Made by a program: the position numbers and the translations under genes. Below, piece by piece: positions 34,455-43,977 of a DNA stretch of 64,000 nucleotides. The DNA is taken from assembly GCF_030651915.1 (NCBI RefSeq), contig NZ_JAUSBV010000005.1, positions 1 through 64,000 of the forward strand, given 5' to 3'. The notes beneath the pieces are model-generated. The model had not been told where the DNA came from. It worked only from the letters and a program-made list of their open reading frames with translations, and made no database searches. The first letter of the stretch is position 1. The number at the start of each line of letters is the position of its first letter. The DNA comes from Parvibaculum sp. (lineage in GTDB: Bacteria; Pseudomonadota; Alphaproteobacteria; Parvibaculales; Parvibaculaceae).

Positions 34455-37271
34455 TCAATAAAGGCCGCCGGTGCCGGCGCCGATGTCGCGGCTCTGGCCG
34501 GTGGCGGTGCGGGGCGGCGGCGGGGGGCGGTCTTCGTCTTCAACGACACCGGTATCGCTGGGTTCGCCACCGGAGGCGGCGTCGTTGTCGTCAAGGGCGA
34601 TGGCGTCGTCGGCCGACATGCCGGCGAAGGGGGCGCGCGGGCGCGTGTCTTCGGGGCGCGCCTCTCCGGCGCCCCCCTCTCCGGCGCGAAGCGTTTCGGG
34701 CAGCGCGAAGGGATCGACGGCGCGGACCGGCATGGCGCCGGGTGCATCGTAACCGGGACCGCCGCGGCCGGGCGTGCGGTCGGTATTGATGTCGCCCGAC
34801 ATGTCGCCGCGCAGGAAATCGCCGGAGATGTCTTCGCCGCGGTCGAGCGGACCGGTGTCGCCGGGAATGCCGCCGGCAATGCCGAGCGTCGGGGCGACCG
34901 AGGTCAGTTGCGGTTCGGTGCCGGCCTTGAAGGCTTCGAGGATCGTGCCCGGACCGTCGCCATTGGCCAGTGCGCCGGTCTTGCGGTCGACCTTGACGAG
35001 GCTGATGCCCGAGGGCACGCGGAAGGGAATGGCCGGCTTGCTGCCGATCGCCCTGGTCATGAAATCGCGGAAGATCGGCGCCGCGGTGCGGCCACCGGTT
35101 TCGGCGCGGCCCAAGGGCGCCGGTTCGTCGAAGCCGACAAAGACGCCGACGACCAGATTGGGCGAATAGCCGAGGAACCAGACGTCGCGGGCCTCGTTGG
35201 AGGTGCCGGTCTTGCCGGCCAGCGGCACGCCGACCGCCTTGACCGCCGTGCCGGTGCCGCGCTGGACGGCGCCTTCGAGCATCGAGGTGATCTGATAGGC
35301 GGTGCGCGCATCCTCGATGCGCTCGCGGGTGTCGGGGAGCACCGGCGGCGCGGGCGCGTCCTCGAAGTCGAGCGTGCAGGCCTGACAGGCGCGGGCATCG
35401 TGTTTGTAGACGGTGCGGCCGAAACGGTCCTGCACGCGGTCGATCAATGTCGGTTCGACTTTCAGGCCGCCATTGGCCAGCACCGCATAGGCGCCGGCCA
35501 TGCGCAGCAGCGTGGTTTCGCCGGCGCCCAGCGACATCGACAGCACCGGCAGCATGTTGTCGGCGATGCCGAAGCGGCGCGCATAGTCGGAGACGGTTTC
35601 GGGGCCGGCATATTGGGCCAGCCGCACTGTCATCAGATTGCGCGAATTTTCGAGACCGAAGCGCATGGTGGAGGGGCCGTGAAACTTGCGCTCGTAGTTT
35701 TCGGGCTTCCAGAGGCCGAGGCCCGGACCCTGGTCGATGACGAAGGGCGCATCGAGGACGAGGCTTGCCGGGGTGAAGCCGCGATCGAGGGCGGCGGCAT
35801 AGACGAAGGGCTTGAAGGAGGAGCCGGGCTGGCGCAAGGCCTGCACCGCGCGGTTGAACTCCGACATGCCGAAGCTGAAGCCGCCCTGCATGGCCAGCAC
35901 GCGGCCGGTATGCGGGTCCATGGCGATGATGGCGCCGTTGACGGCCGGCACCTGCTGCAAGGTGTGACGGCCCTTCTCTTCCGCATGCGGCGCGGCATGG
36001 ACGACATCGCCGACCTTCAGCACATCGGCGGGTTTCGTCAGTTCGGGGCCGAGATGGATGCGGTTGACGTTGGGCCGCGCCCATTTCATGTCTTCGAAAA
36101 GGATCGTGCTCTTGACGATTTCGGTGGCGATGCCGCCGCCCGGCAGGCGCGCGGGGCGCAGGCCGATGGTGACGCGGTCGCTCGCGAGTTCGAGAACGAC
36201 GGCCAGCGTCCAGGGCGCGAGGTCGGCGGGTATGTCGATGGCGGAGAGCGCGTCCTGCCAGTTGGCGCCGGGTTCGAGCTCAGCCACCGGGCCGCGCCAG
36301 CCATAGCGGCGGTCATAGGCGATCAGGCCGTTCTTCAGCGCCTCGGAGGCATATTCCTGCAAGGCCGTGTCGATGGTGGTGCGGACCGAGAGGCCGCCTT
36401 CATAGAGTTTCTGCTCGCCGAACTGCGCCAGCAATTCGCGGCGCGCCTGTTCGAGGAAATATTCGGCGTCGCGCATCTGCAAGCCGCGCGGGCGCAGCGT
36501 GACATTGAGATCGGTGGCACGCGCCTCGGCGGCCTCATCGGCGGCGATGAAGCGCTCCTCGGCCATGCGCGAAATGACCCAGTTGCGGCGTGCCAGCGCG
36601 CGTTCGCGGAAGCGGAAGGGATGATAATTGCCGGGCGCCTTGGGCAGCGCGGCCAAATAGGCGACTTCGGCAACGGTCAGTTCGTCGAGCGGCTTGTCGA
36701 AATAGTTCAGCGCCGCGGCGGCGACGCCGTAGCTGCCGGCACCGAGATAAATCTCGTTCAGATAGAGTTCGAGGATCTGGTCCTTGGTGAAGGCGCGTTC
36801 GAGACGCAGCGCCAGCAGGGCCTCGCGCAGCTTGCGGTCGAAGGTGACGTCGCTCGAGAGCAGGAAGTTCTTGGCCACCTGCTGGGTGATGGTGGAGGCG
36901 CCGACGAGACGGCGGTCCTGCATGACGTTGTAGACGTTGTCGATGGTGGCGCGCAGGATGCCGGCCGCATCGACGCCGCCATGGGTGTAGAAATTCTTGT
37001 CCTCGGCGGCGAGGAAGGCCTGAACCAGGCGCGGCGGGATCGCCGTGATCGGCACATAGAGACGGCGCTCGCGCGCGAACTCGCCGATCAGCTGGCCATC
37101 GCCGGCATGGACGCGCGTCGTCACCGGCGGCTGGTAATTGGCAAGCCTTGTGTAGTCCGGCAGGTCCTGGTTGAGACGCCAGGCATAATAGCCGCCGGCC
37201 AGCACGGCGCCGGTTATCAGCACCAGAATGACGCTGGCAACGATCGAGAGAATTTTCAGTATCGAGGGCAT
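34455..37271 (-). CDS. mrcA: penicillin-binding protein 1A
   Basis: This 938-residue bifunctional class A PBP has an N-terminal membrane anchor (about 8-30). The glycosyltransferase 51 domain has catalytic Glu90 in AAEDKNFYTHGG. An OB-like insert precedes the transpeptidase with SSFK (RQPGSSFKPF), SRN (ENSRNL) and KTGTS. The final 150 residues are Pro/Gly/Asp-rich and end GTGGLY. It polymerises and cross-links peptidoglycan. It lies 96 bp downstream of the amidase gene on the same strand, a common alphaproteobacterial neighbourhood. Confidence 0.95.
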   Translation of the reverse strand: MPSILKILSIVASVILVLITGAVLAGGYYAWRLNQDLPDYTRLANYQPPVTTRVHAGDGQLIGEFARERRLYVPITAIPPRLVQAFLAAEDKNFYTHGGVDAAGILRATIDNVYNVMQDRRLVGASTITQQVAKNFLLSSDVTFDRKLREALLALRLERAFTKDQILELYLNEIYLGAGSYGVAAAALNYFDKPLDELTVAEVAYLAALPKAPGNYHPFRFRERALARRNWVISRMAEERFIAADEAAEARATDLNVTLRPRGLQMRDAEYFLEQARRELLAQFGEQKLYEGGLSVRTTIDTALQEYASEALKNGLIAYDRRYGWRGPVAELEPGANWQDALSAIDIPADLAPWTLAVVLELASDRVTIGLRPARLPGGGIATEIVKSTILFEDMKWARPNVNRIHLGPELTKPADVLKVGDVVHAAPHAEEKGRHTLQQVPAVNGAIIAMDPHTGRVLAMQGGFSFGMSEFNRAVQALRQPGSSFKPFVYAAALDRGFTPASLVLDAPFVIDQGPGLGLWKPENYERKFHGPSTMRFGLENSRNLMTVRLAQYAGPETVSDYARRFGIADNMLPVLSMSLGAGETTLLRMAGAYAVLANGGLKVEPTLIDRVQDRFGRTVYKHDARACQACTLDFEDAPAPPVLPDTRERIEDARTAYQITSMLEGAVQRGTGTAVKAVGVPLAGKTGTSNEARDVWFLGYSPNLVVGVFVGFDEPAPLGRAETGGRTAAPIFRDFMTRAIGSKPAIPFRVPSGISLVKVDRKTGALANGDGPGTILEAFKAGTEPQLTSVAPTLGIAGGIPGDTGPLDRGEDISGDFLRGDMSGDINTDRTPGRGGPGYDAPGAMPVRAVDPFALPETLRAGEGGAGEARPEDTRPRAPFAGMSADDAIALDDNDAASGGEPSDTGVVEDEDRPPPPPRTATGQSRDIGAGTGGLY

Positions 37272-37367
37272 CGGGGCGCTTTGCCCTCCGTCAATTCATG
37301 GCTCAACATTATCGCCGTCAGCTAAAGCCGAAATATGGCCACTCCGTGGCCAAATTCCGCCTATCCC

Positions 37368-38780
37368 TTAAAGAGGCCCCTCGGCAAGACGGTCACCGAA
37401 ATAGCGGTCGATGGCGCGGGTGAAGGAACCGGCAACGCCGGCGCGCCAGGCGGACGAAACCAGCTGCTTCTCGTCGTTGGGATTGGTGAGAAAGCCGAGT
37501 TCGATCAGCACCGAGGGCACATCGGGCGCCTTCAGCACGACGAAACCGGCGAAACGGTGCGGCTTCTGCAGCACCGCCGTTTTCTGACCGGCATAATCGA
37601 CGATCGATTTGGCGAAGCGCGAGGAATAGTTCTTGGTCTCGCGCTGGGCGAGGTCGATCAGAATGCCGGTCACTTCCGGGCTCTCGCCCTGGAGGTCGAG
37701 ACCGCCGATCAGGTCGGCCTGGTTTTCCTGACGCGCCAGCGCGGCCGCTTCCTGGTCGGAGGCGGTTTCGGAGAGCGTGTAGACCGAAAGCCCGCGCACA
37801 TCCGGCCTTTCGATCGCATCGGCATGGATCGACATGAAGAGATCGGCCTTGTGCTGGCGGGCAATGGCGACGCGCTGGCGCAGCGGGATGAAAACGTCGG
37901 TCTCGCGGGTCAGATGGACGTCGTAGCGGCCGGTGGCGCGGAGCTGGGAGGCCAGCTCGCGGGCAAAGGCCAGCACGATGTTTTTTTCATGGACGCCGCT
38001 CCTGCCGGTGGCGCCGGGATCGACGCCGCCATGGCCGGGATCGATGACGATGATGCGGCGGCGCTCGAGGCGCTGGGCCGGCGGGCTCATCGGCACGGCG
38101 GCGACGGCCTGAATCTGTTCGGCAGCCTCAGCGGCGGCGGCGATGTCGGCGGCCGGGGCGCCGGCGCTTTGCGCGAAGGTGGCGCCGTCGGTCGGGGCGA
38201 GGTCGAGGACGATGCGGCGGCCGAAGCCGGCCTGCGGGTCGAGAACGAAATTGCGGGCAATCGCCACCGGCTGCTTCATGTCGATGACGACGCGGAAGAT
38301 GTCGTTCTGGAAGCGGCCGAAGCGATAACCGGCAACGACGCCCTGCGCGGCGGGCACGGCGGTCTCGTCGAGACGGAAAGGCACTCCGGTCATGTCGATG
38401 ACGACGCGCCAGGGATCGGCCAAAGTGAAGACGCTGTACTGGACGGGGGCATCGCCCGTCAGTTCCATCACGAAGCGGGTCTGCGCGCCCTGATCGCCGA
38501 GCCGGATGTCGGTGACGGCCGACATGCCGGGCGGCAGGGGGGCGCCGCGCGGGACGGCGGCGGCCGGCGGCGCATCGCTGAGCGCGCCGGTGGTCAAAAG
38601 ATCGTTTTCGAGATCGCGGGCCAGCAGATCGGCCAATTCGTCGAGGGTCAGGCCGTCGGCCGAAAAATCGGCGGCCTGGGTCGCCGGCCGGCCGAGGGTC
38701 AGGACGACAAACAGCACGGCCGCGCCCGCCAAGCCGAGCGGCCGCAGGAAACGCCCCCAGAACTGCCGATTTCGTCCCAT
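37368..38780 (-). CDS. amiC: N-acetylmuramoyl-L-alanine amidase, AmiC-type with AMIN domain
   Basis: This 470-residue protein has a signal peptide (about 1-37). An AMIN domain (about 85-195, QTRFVMELTGDAPVQYSVF) targets peptidoglycan or septum. After an Ala-rich linker comes the Amidase_3 zinc domain with IDPGHGGVDPG, the Glu of HEKNIVL, SIHADA and the catalytic Glu in VLIELGFLTN. It cuts MurNAc-L-Ala bonds during cell separation. The inhibitory helix region (about 345-375) is present. It is divergent from rne. Confidence 0.93.
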   Translation of the reverse strand: MGRNRQFWGRFLRPLGLAGAAVLFVVLTLGRPATQAADFSADGLTLDELADLLARDLENDLLTTGALSDAPPAAAVPRGAPLPPGMSAVTDIRLGDQGAQTRFVMELTGDAPVQYSVFTLADPWRVVIDMTGVPFRLDETAVPAAQGVVAGYRFGRFQNDIFRVVIDMKQPVAIARNFVLDPQAGFGRRIVLDLAPTDGATFAQSAGAPAADIAAAAEAAEQIQAVAAVPMSPPAQRLERRRIIVIDPGHGGVDPGATGRSGVHEKNIVLAFARELASQLRATGRYDVHLTRETDVFIPLRQRVAIARQHKADLFMSIHADAIERPDVRGLSVYTLSETASDQEAAALARQENQADLIGGLDLQGESPEVTGILIDLAQRETKNYSSRFAKSIVDYAGQKTAVLQKPHRFAGFVVLKAPDVPSVLIELGFLTNPNDEKQLVSSAWRAGVAGSFTRAIDRYFGDRLAEGPL

Positions 38781-39626
38781 TTACACCCGCCGCAGCGACA
38801 CCGTGGGACCTGCTCCTGTGTGCCGTCCGTCACGGTCTCCCGAACGCCACTGCCGATCGGGTCATCCGGCCGGACGGCCCGGGAAAACCCGGCAGACCGC
38901 CGCGGATCGAGGCCCGCAAACAATTCACCTCAATATAAAGGCGAGATTACTTCATAATTGGTTATCACGCCAAAATTTACGGAATTTCAACGGGTCGAAT
39001 GGTTAATAACCGGGCCGTTGGCGGCAATGGAGGCCGCCGAGACCGAGCTTGCCAAATCAACGCAGCAGCGGGTACAAACGGTTCGCGTCCGGCGGGCCCC
39101 AGGCTTGCCACGGCGCCGACACAGGATTTCGGGCAAACCGTCGCGCCATTCCCCCCAAACCGCCTCAAAACGGCCGGGAGACGGCATCGACCGCGTCAAG
39201 CCCGGCGTTTCCCCAGGCAATCATCCCGGACAACGCCAAACAGACGCGGAAAGCGGGCCCTCGCGCCCGCAACGCCCGTCCGGCCGCAAGGCCTGAGTCG
39301 ACGCGGCGGAGACCAGAACACGCCGGCACCCGGCGGCTTATCGGGTGCGCCACAGGTAGAGATGCACAACGCAGTTCCGCGACTTCACAACCGGCAGACC
39401 GGACAGGGCTTTTCCAAAAGCCAGGTCCGCCCGGTTGCGACACCGGCCGCGCGGCGCGCACCTGCCCTTCTTTTACATATCCCGTCCGGATCTGCCGCGG
39501 CGCGCCTCGATGGCGCCGGCGCGGACGCCTGGACGCGTATAACAACCGGCGCCCGCCCGCGCCTGGCCTCCCGCATGAATGTGCGGCGGGGCAGGCGCGG
39601 CGGACAGCGCCCCGGAGACATTCCCA
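38781..39626. promoter_or_regulatory. divergent amidase/rne control region and long rne leader
   Basis: An AT-rich patch (about 38925-39010, including TTCATAATTGGTTATC and GGTTAATAACC) presumably holds both promoters, though I could not fix hexamers. The next 600 bp to the rne start are GC-rich with no credible gene. A long structured 5' leader is established for E. coli rne, where RNase E cuts its own message; the same is inferred here. Confidence 0.5.
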
Positions 39627-42209
39627 ATGGCAAAGACCATGCTGATCGACGCGGCCCACCTCGAGGAAACTCGGGTTGTGGTCGTGAGCGGCAATCGCGT
39701 TGAAGAGTTCGACTTCGAGTCGGAAAACAGAAAGCAGCTTCGAGGAAATATCTATCTCGCCAAGATTACGCGCGTCGAACCGTCGCTGCAGGCGGCGTTC
39801 GTCGAATATGGCGGCAATCGGCACGGCTTCCTCGCCTTCAGCGAAATCCATCCCGATTATTACCAGATTCCGGTCGCCGACCGCGAAGCGCTGCTGAAAC
39901 AGCAGGCCGCCGAAGCGCGCCGCGAACGCGAAGAGGAAGACGCCGAAGACGCACCCGCGAGCAACGAGGCCCGCAGCGAAGCGGCGGCGCCTGCCGAGGG
40001 CGATGACAGCAATGGCGACGGCGAGGACCAGGGGGCGGATGCCGACGGCGCGCCGAGCAATGGCGAGGCCGACGACAATGGCGGCGCGGAAAGCAAAAGC
40101 GAAGCCGCTGTCGAGCGCGGCGAGACCGAAACCGTCACCTCCGACGAGACGATCGAGTCGGTGGGCGCCGAAGACGCGATGGAAGAAGCCGCGCCGCGGC
40201 GGCAGCGCGTCAATTATCGTTCCTACAAGATCCAGGAAGTCGTCAAGCGCCGGCAGATCATGCTGGTGCAGGTCGTCAAGGAAGAACGTGGCAACAAGGG
40301 CGCCGCGCTGACGACATTTCTGTCGCTGGCCGGACGCTATTGCGTGCTGATGCCCAATACGGCGCGCGGCGGCGGCATTTCGCGCAAGATCACGGTGGCG
40401 GCCGACCGCAAGAAGCTCAAGAGCATCGCCGAGACGCTCGACGTGCCGGAAGGCATGGGACTGATCGTGCGCACCGCAGGCGCCAAGCGCACCAAGGCCG
40501 AGATCAAACGCGACTATGAATATCTGCTGCGGATGTGGGAGAGCGTGCGCGAGCTGACGCTGAAATCGACGGCGCCGGCGCTGGTCTATGAGGAAGGCAG
40601 CCTGATCAAGCGTTCGATCCGCGACCTTTACGACAAGGACATCGACGCGATCCATATCGAAGGCGACGAAGGCTACCGCGAAGCCAAGGGCTTCATGCGG
40701 ATGCTGATGCCGAGCCATGCCAAGAACGTGCAGCCCTACAAGGACAAGCAGCCGCTCTTCCAGAAATACGGCGTCGAGCAGCAGCTCGACTCGATGCTCA
40801 ATCCGACCGTGACGCTGAAATCGGGCGGCTACATCGTCATCAACCCGACCGAGGCGCTGGTTTCGATCGACGTCAATTCGGGGCGCTCGACCAAGGAGCG
40901 CAATATCGAACAGACGGCGCTGAAGACCAATCTCGAAGCGGCCGAGGAAATCACGCGGCAGATGCGCCTGCGCGACCTTGCCGGTCTCATCGTCATCGAT
41001 TTCATCGACATGGACGAGAACCGCAACAACCGCGCGGTCGAACGCAAGCTGAAGGATTGCCTGAAAACCGATCGGGCGCGCATCCAGGTCGGCCGCATCA
41101 GTCATTTCGGTCTGCTGGAAATGTCGCGCCAGCGCATGCGCTCCGGCGTACTCGAAGGGTCGACCATCACCTGTCCGCATTGCGCGGGCACCGGGCTTGT
41201 GCGCTCGGTCGAATCGATGGCGCTGCATGTGCTGCGCGGCGTCGAGGCCGAGGCGGTCAAAGGCCGCGCCGCCGCGTTCACCGTCAAGGTGCCGGCAACG
41301 GTGGCGATCTACATTCTCAACCAGAAGCGCGGCAAGGTGCTCGATATCGAGGACCGCTACGGCGTGTCGGTCTATATCGAAGCCGATACGACGCTGACCG
41401 GATCCGATCACCGGATCGAACAGGCCGAAGCCCGCGCGCTGACACGGACGCGGCCGGCGCTGGGCGCGATCAATATCGAGAGCGGTTATATGGCGGAAGA
41501 CGAGGATATCGTCGATGCCGTTGAAGAAGACGAGGCCGAAGCCGAGGACGAGGCCGAACAGACAGCGGAAGCGGTGTCGACGCGCGGCGCTTCCGAGGAG
41601 GGCGATGGCGACGGTCAGCGCAAGCGCAAGCGGCGCCGGCGCCGGCGCAAGCCCGGTGAAGAACGCGAGACGCGCGGCGAGAGCGAAGCGACAGCGGATG
41701 CCGATGCCGATGCGGTCGATGACGGCGCGGATGACGATGGCGAAGCTGAAGCCGGCGACGGCGAAGCCGGCCCCGCCACCGCGCAGGATGAGCTCGACGA
41801 AAACGGACAGCGCAAGCGCCGCCGGCGCGGACGGCGCGGCGGACGGCGCAATCGCCGCCGGCCGGGCGAAGAAGGTGCGGATGGCGAGACCGTTGCCGAT
41901 GCGGCAGCGACCGAGCACACCGCCGAGGCCGATGCACCGGCCGATGCGGACCGCGACGACGACATGCCGGTGCTGCTCTCCTATTCGCGCCACGAGGCGG
42001 CGGCCGACGAAGAGGCCGATGCGGAAGCCGATCACGGCCGCCAGGCGCCGGAGATCGATCCCTCCGATGCGCCGGTCACCGATCGCGAGGTCGAGATGGC
42101 GATCGAAACGGCATCCGATCCGCTGACCGCCGATGTGACGCCGCTTCGTTCGACCGAGCCCGACCGGCCGGTCGAACCGACGCGGCGCGGCTGGTGGCAG
42201 CGCCGCTAG
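39627..42209 (+). CDS. rne: ribonuclease E
   Basis: This 860-residue endoribonuclease has an S1 domain interrupted by an acidic Glu/Asp/Ala-rich insert (about 90-195), an arrangement seen in alphaproteobacterial RNase E. Catalytic aspartates are D415 (SIDVNSG) and D458 (DFIDM), with the same 43-residue spacing as D303 and D346 in E. coli. The zinc-link is C516-x2-C519 (CPHCAGTG). The C-terminal 250 residues are disordered, with two Arg-rich RNA-binding blocks (RKRKRRRRRRK and GRRGGRRNRRR). The ATG at 39627 gives the standard MAKTMLIDA start. A terminator follows. Confidence 0.95.
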   Translation: MAKTMLIDAAHLEETRVVVVSGNRVEEFDFESENRKQLRGNIYLAKITRVEPSLQAAFVEYGGNRHGFLAFSEIHPDYYQIPVADREALLKQQAAEARREREEEDAEDAPASNEARSEAAAPAEGDDSNGDGEDQGADADGAPSNGEADDNGGAESKSEAAVERGETETVTSDETIESVGAEDAMEEAAPRRQRVNYRSYKIQEVVKRRQIMLVQVVKEERGNKGAALTTFLSLAGRYCVLMPNTARGGGISRKITVAADRKKLKSIAETLDVPEGMGLIVRTAGAKRTKAEIKRDYEYLLRMWESVRELTLKSTAPALVYEEGSLIKRSIRDLYDKDIDAIHIEGDEGYREAKGFMRMLMPSHAKNVQPYKDKQPLFQKYGVEQQLDSMLNPTVTLKSGGYIVINPTEALVSIDVNSGRSTKERNIEQTALKTNLEAAEEITRQMRLRDLAGLIVIDFIDMDENRNNRAVERKLKDCLKTDRARIQVGRISHFGLLEMSRQRMRSGVLEGSTITCPHCAGTGLVRSVESMALHVLRGVEAEAVKGRAAAFTVKVPATVAIYILNQKRGKVLDIEDRYGVSVYIEADTTLTGSDHRIEQAEARALTRTRPALGAINIESGYMAEDEDIVDAVEEDEAEAEDEAEQTAEAVSTRGASEEGDGDGQRKRKRRRRRRKPGEERETRGESEATADADADAVDDGADDDGEAEAGDGEAGPATAQDELDENGQRKRRRRGRRGGRRNRRRPGEEGADGETVADAAATEHTAEADAPADADRDDDMPVLLSYSRHEAAADEEADAEADHGRQAPEIDPSDAPVTDREVEMAIETASDPLTADVTPLRSTEPDRPVEPTRRGWWQRR

Positions 42210-42232
42210 ACGGCGCCGACGCACAAACGAAC

Positions 42233-42264
42233 AGGGCCTGAGGCGCGATCCTCAGGCCCTTTTC
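42233..42264 (+). terminator. intrinsic terminator after rne
   Basis: AGGGCCTGAGG (42233-42243) and CCTCAGGCCCT (42250-42260) form a perfect 11-bp stem with a 6-nt loop, followed by TTTT. It may also serve the convergent lipoprotein gene from the other strand, but there is no T-run there. Confidence 0.85.
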
Positions 42265-42286
42265 GATTCAAGCAGGATGTGGCGGA

Positions 42287-43747
42287 TCAGGAGCCCGAAC
42301 CGGCCGCGACAATGCCCATGCCATCGCCGCGCGGGCCGGCGACAGGACTGCAGGCACTCGCCGCCTGCCCTTCGGGACAGGCAATGGCATGAGCCGGCGA
42401 GCGCGCATCGGCGGGCGAGGCCGCCAGTGCGGCGGCGACCGCGTCGGGTCCGGCGAGCGCCGACCGTGCCGCATGTTGAATGGCCGCCGCCCCTTTCGGC
42501 GCGCCGGCGCCGGCGCCGCTGAAGACGATGCGGCTGCCGTTGGCGCCGGTGACGATGACCGGCATCAGAAAGGCGGAGGCGATGCCGCGCGCGGCCTGCT
42601 GCGGATTGGCGGACAAGACAATGCCGGTGCCCTCGGCGACATGGCCCAACCCGAAAGCCCCGTTCATGGTGACGGCGCAGGCGACCGCACCGCCTGCCCC
42701 GTCGACTGTCGCAAAGGCCGTCGAACCGAAATCGCGATCGATGTTCTCGGTGACGCCGAGCGATACGGCCGTGCGCCGCGCCGCTTCGGCCAGTTCGGCG
42801 GGGCCCGTTTTTTCGAGATCGCGCCAGAGCGCGGCGGCGAAGACACCAGCGCCCGCCGTCGGTGCCGGCACGGCCACGGCGGCGGCGGCCGGCATGGACA
42901 GCATCTGCGCGGGCGCGACCTCGGGCCGGTCGTCGCGCAGATCGTCGAGGCTCAGCGCACCGCCGGCGCGGCTTGCCTCGGCGACAAGGGCACGGGCGGT
43001 CTGGCCGGCATAAAAGCCGTTGACGCCCAGACTGCGGATCAGGGCCAGCGTCCCGGCCAGTTCAACACGGGTGACACGGTCGAGCTCGCGCGGGCGTTCG
43101 CCGTCCGGTCGAGCGAAGCCGGCCTGCAGCGAGGGCGAGGCGGCGATGAGCGGCGCCGCATCGGCCAGCTGGCGCGCGCCGGCGCGCGACAACGGGAAGC
43201 CCGTCGCCGCCAATCGTTCGGCCGGTCCGACGATCGCGGCCCATGGACGCGTGCCGTAGCGCGATTGCAGCAGCGCGAAACCGCGCACATTGCCCGGAAT
43301 GGCGACGGCGCCACCGCCGCGCGGGCTGCGGGCGAGGAAGGCGATGCTTTCGACCGTGCGCTCTTGCGCATCGCGAACCAGACAGACGCCGCCGCCGCCA
43401 AGGCCGGCGGCCGCCGGGTATGTGACCGAGAGCGCGAAATAAAGTGCGGCGGCCGCATCGGCCGCGTTGCCACCCTGCTCGAGGATCTCGCGGGCGACCA
43501 GCACCGCCGAGGGCTCGTCGGCAACGGCGACGCCGCCGAAGAGCGGGTCGGCACGGTCGCTGTCTCTCTCGGTCAAGCGCCCCTGACGCTCGGTGCGGGT
43601 CTCGACGCCGCGGCTGACCGCTTTCCCGCGGACCGGCTCGGGTGGCTCTTCCAGCGCACAGGCCGCCAGCGAAACCGTCATGGCCAGACCGGCCAGCAGG
43701 ATGAGCGCACGCCGCGCCGTGATCGAAACTTCACAGTTCTGCCCCAT
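42287..43747 (-). CDS. gamma-glutamyltranspeptidase-like lipoprotein with altered active site
   Basis: This 486-residue protein starts at 43747, with a lipobox LAAC (Cys30). The GGT-type N-terminal pattern is kept (EILEQGGNAADAAAAL, AAAGLGGGGVC, AIPGNVRG). At the self-cleavage site, where GGTs have TTH-x-S-x-x-D, the sequence is STAFATVD (S342-T343), so the first Thr is Ser and the His and Ser are lost. The gamma-glutamyl-binding RE-AP motif is replaced by ARSPRGGG. It is also about 90 residues shorter than typical GGT. Catalysis is doubtful; a binding role or a new specificity is possible. It is divergent from a BepA-like protease gene. Confidence 0.75.
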   Translation of the reverse strand: MGQNCEVSITARRALILLAGLAMTVSLAACALEEPPEPVRGKAVSRGVETRTERQGRLTERDSDRADPLFGGVAVADEPSAVLVAREILEQGGNAADAAAALYFALSVTYPAAAGLGGGGVCLVRDAQERTVESIAFLARSPRGGGAVAIPGNVRGFALLQSRYGTRPWAAIVGPAERLAATGFPLSRAGARQLADAAPLIAASPSLQAGFARPDGERPRELDRVTRVELAGTLALIRSLGVNGFYAGQTARALVAEASRAGGALSLDDLRDDRPEVAPAQMLSMPAAAAVAVPAPTAGAGVFAAALWRDLEKTGPAELAEAARRTAVSLGVTENIDRDFGSTAFATVDGAGGAVACAVTMNGAFGLGHVAEGTGIVLSANPQQAARGIASAFLMPVIVTGANGSRIVFSGAGAGAPKGAAAIQHAARSALAGPDAVAAALAASPADARSPAHAIACPEGQAASACSPVAGPRGDGMGIVAAGSGS

Positions 43748-43977
43748 TCGCCCTGTTTCCTCTATTTTCCGCTGACCGACGGAATCGCTCGTTTCGGCCG
43801 TTTGTTTGCAGATTGGCTGTTCAAGATCGGCGGGACAAGATTGACGGCTTGCGAGCCCACCCCTACCGTTTAGTCTTGTCGGGTCCGTATCGTCAACGCG
43901 CCCGGCCAACGGGCAACATAGCGGGGCGGCCCCGAAGAGTGCCGTAAATGCCAGTGACGCGTATGAAAGATTGCCCA

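Noticed and set aside
34389-37325. Open frame of about 978 residues opposite PBP1A
   Set aside because: Same reasoning; PBP1A has all glycosyltransferase and transpeptidase motifs.
39165-42224. Open frame of about 1019 residues opposite rne
   Set aside because: It lacks a recognisable domain and follows rne codon structure exactly; GC-rich genes commonly leave long antisense frames. RNase E motifs on the plus strand are unmistakable.
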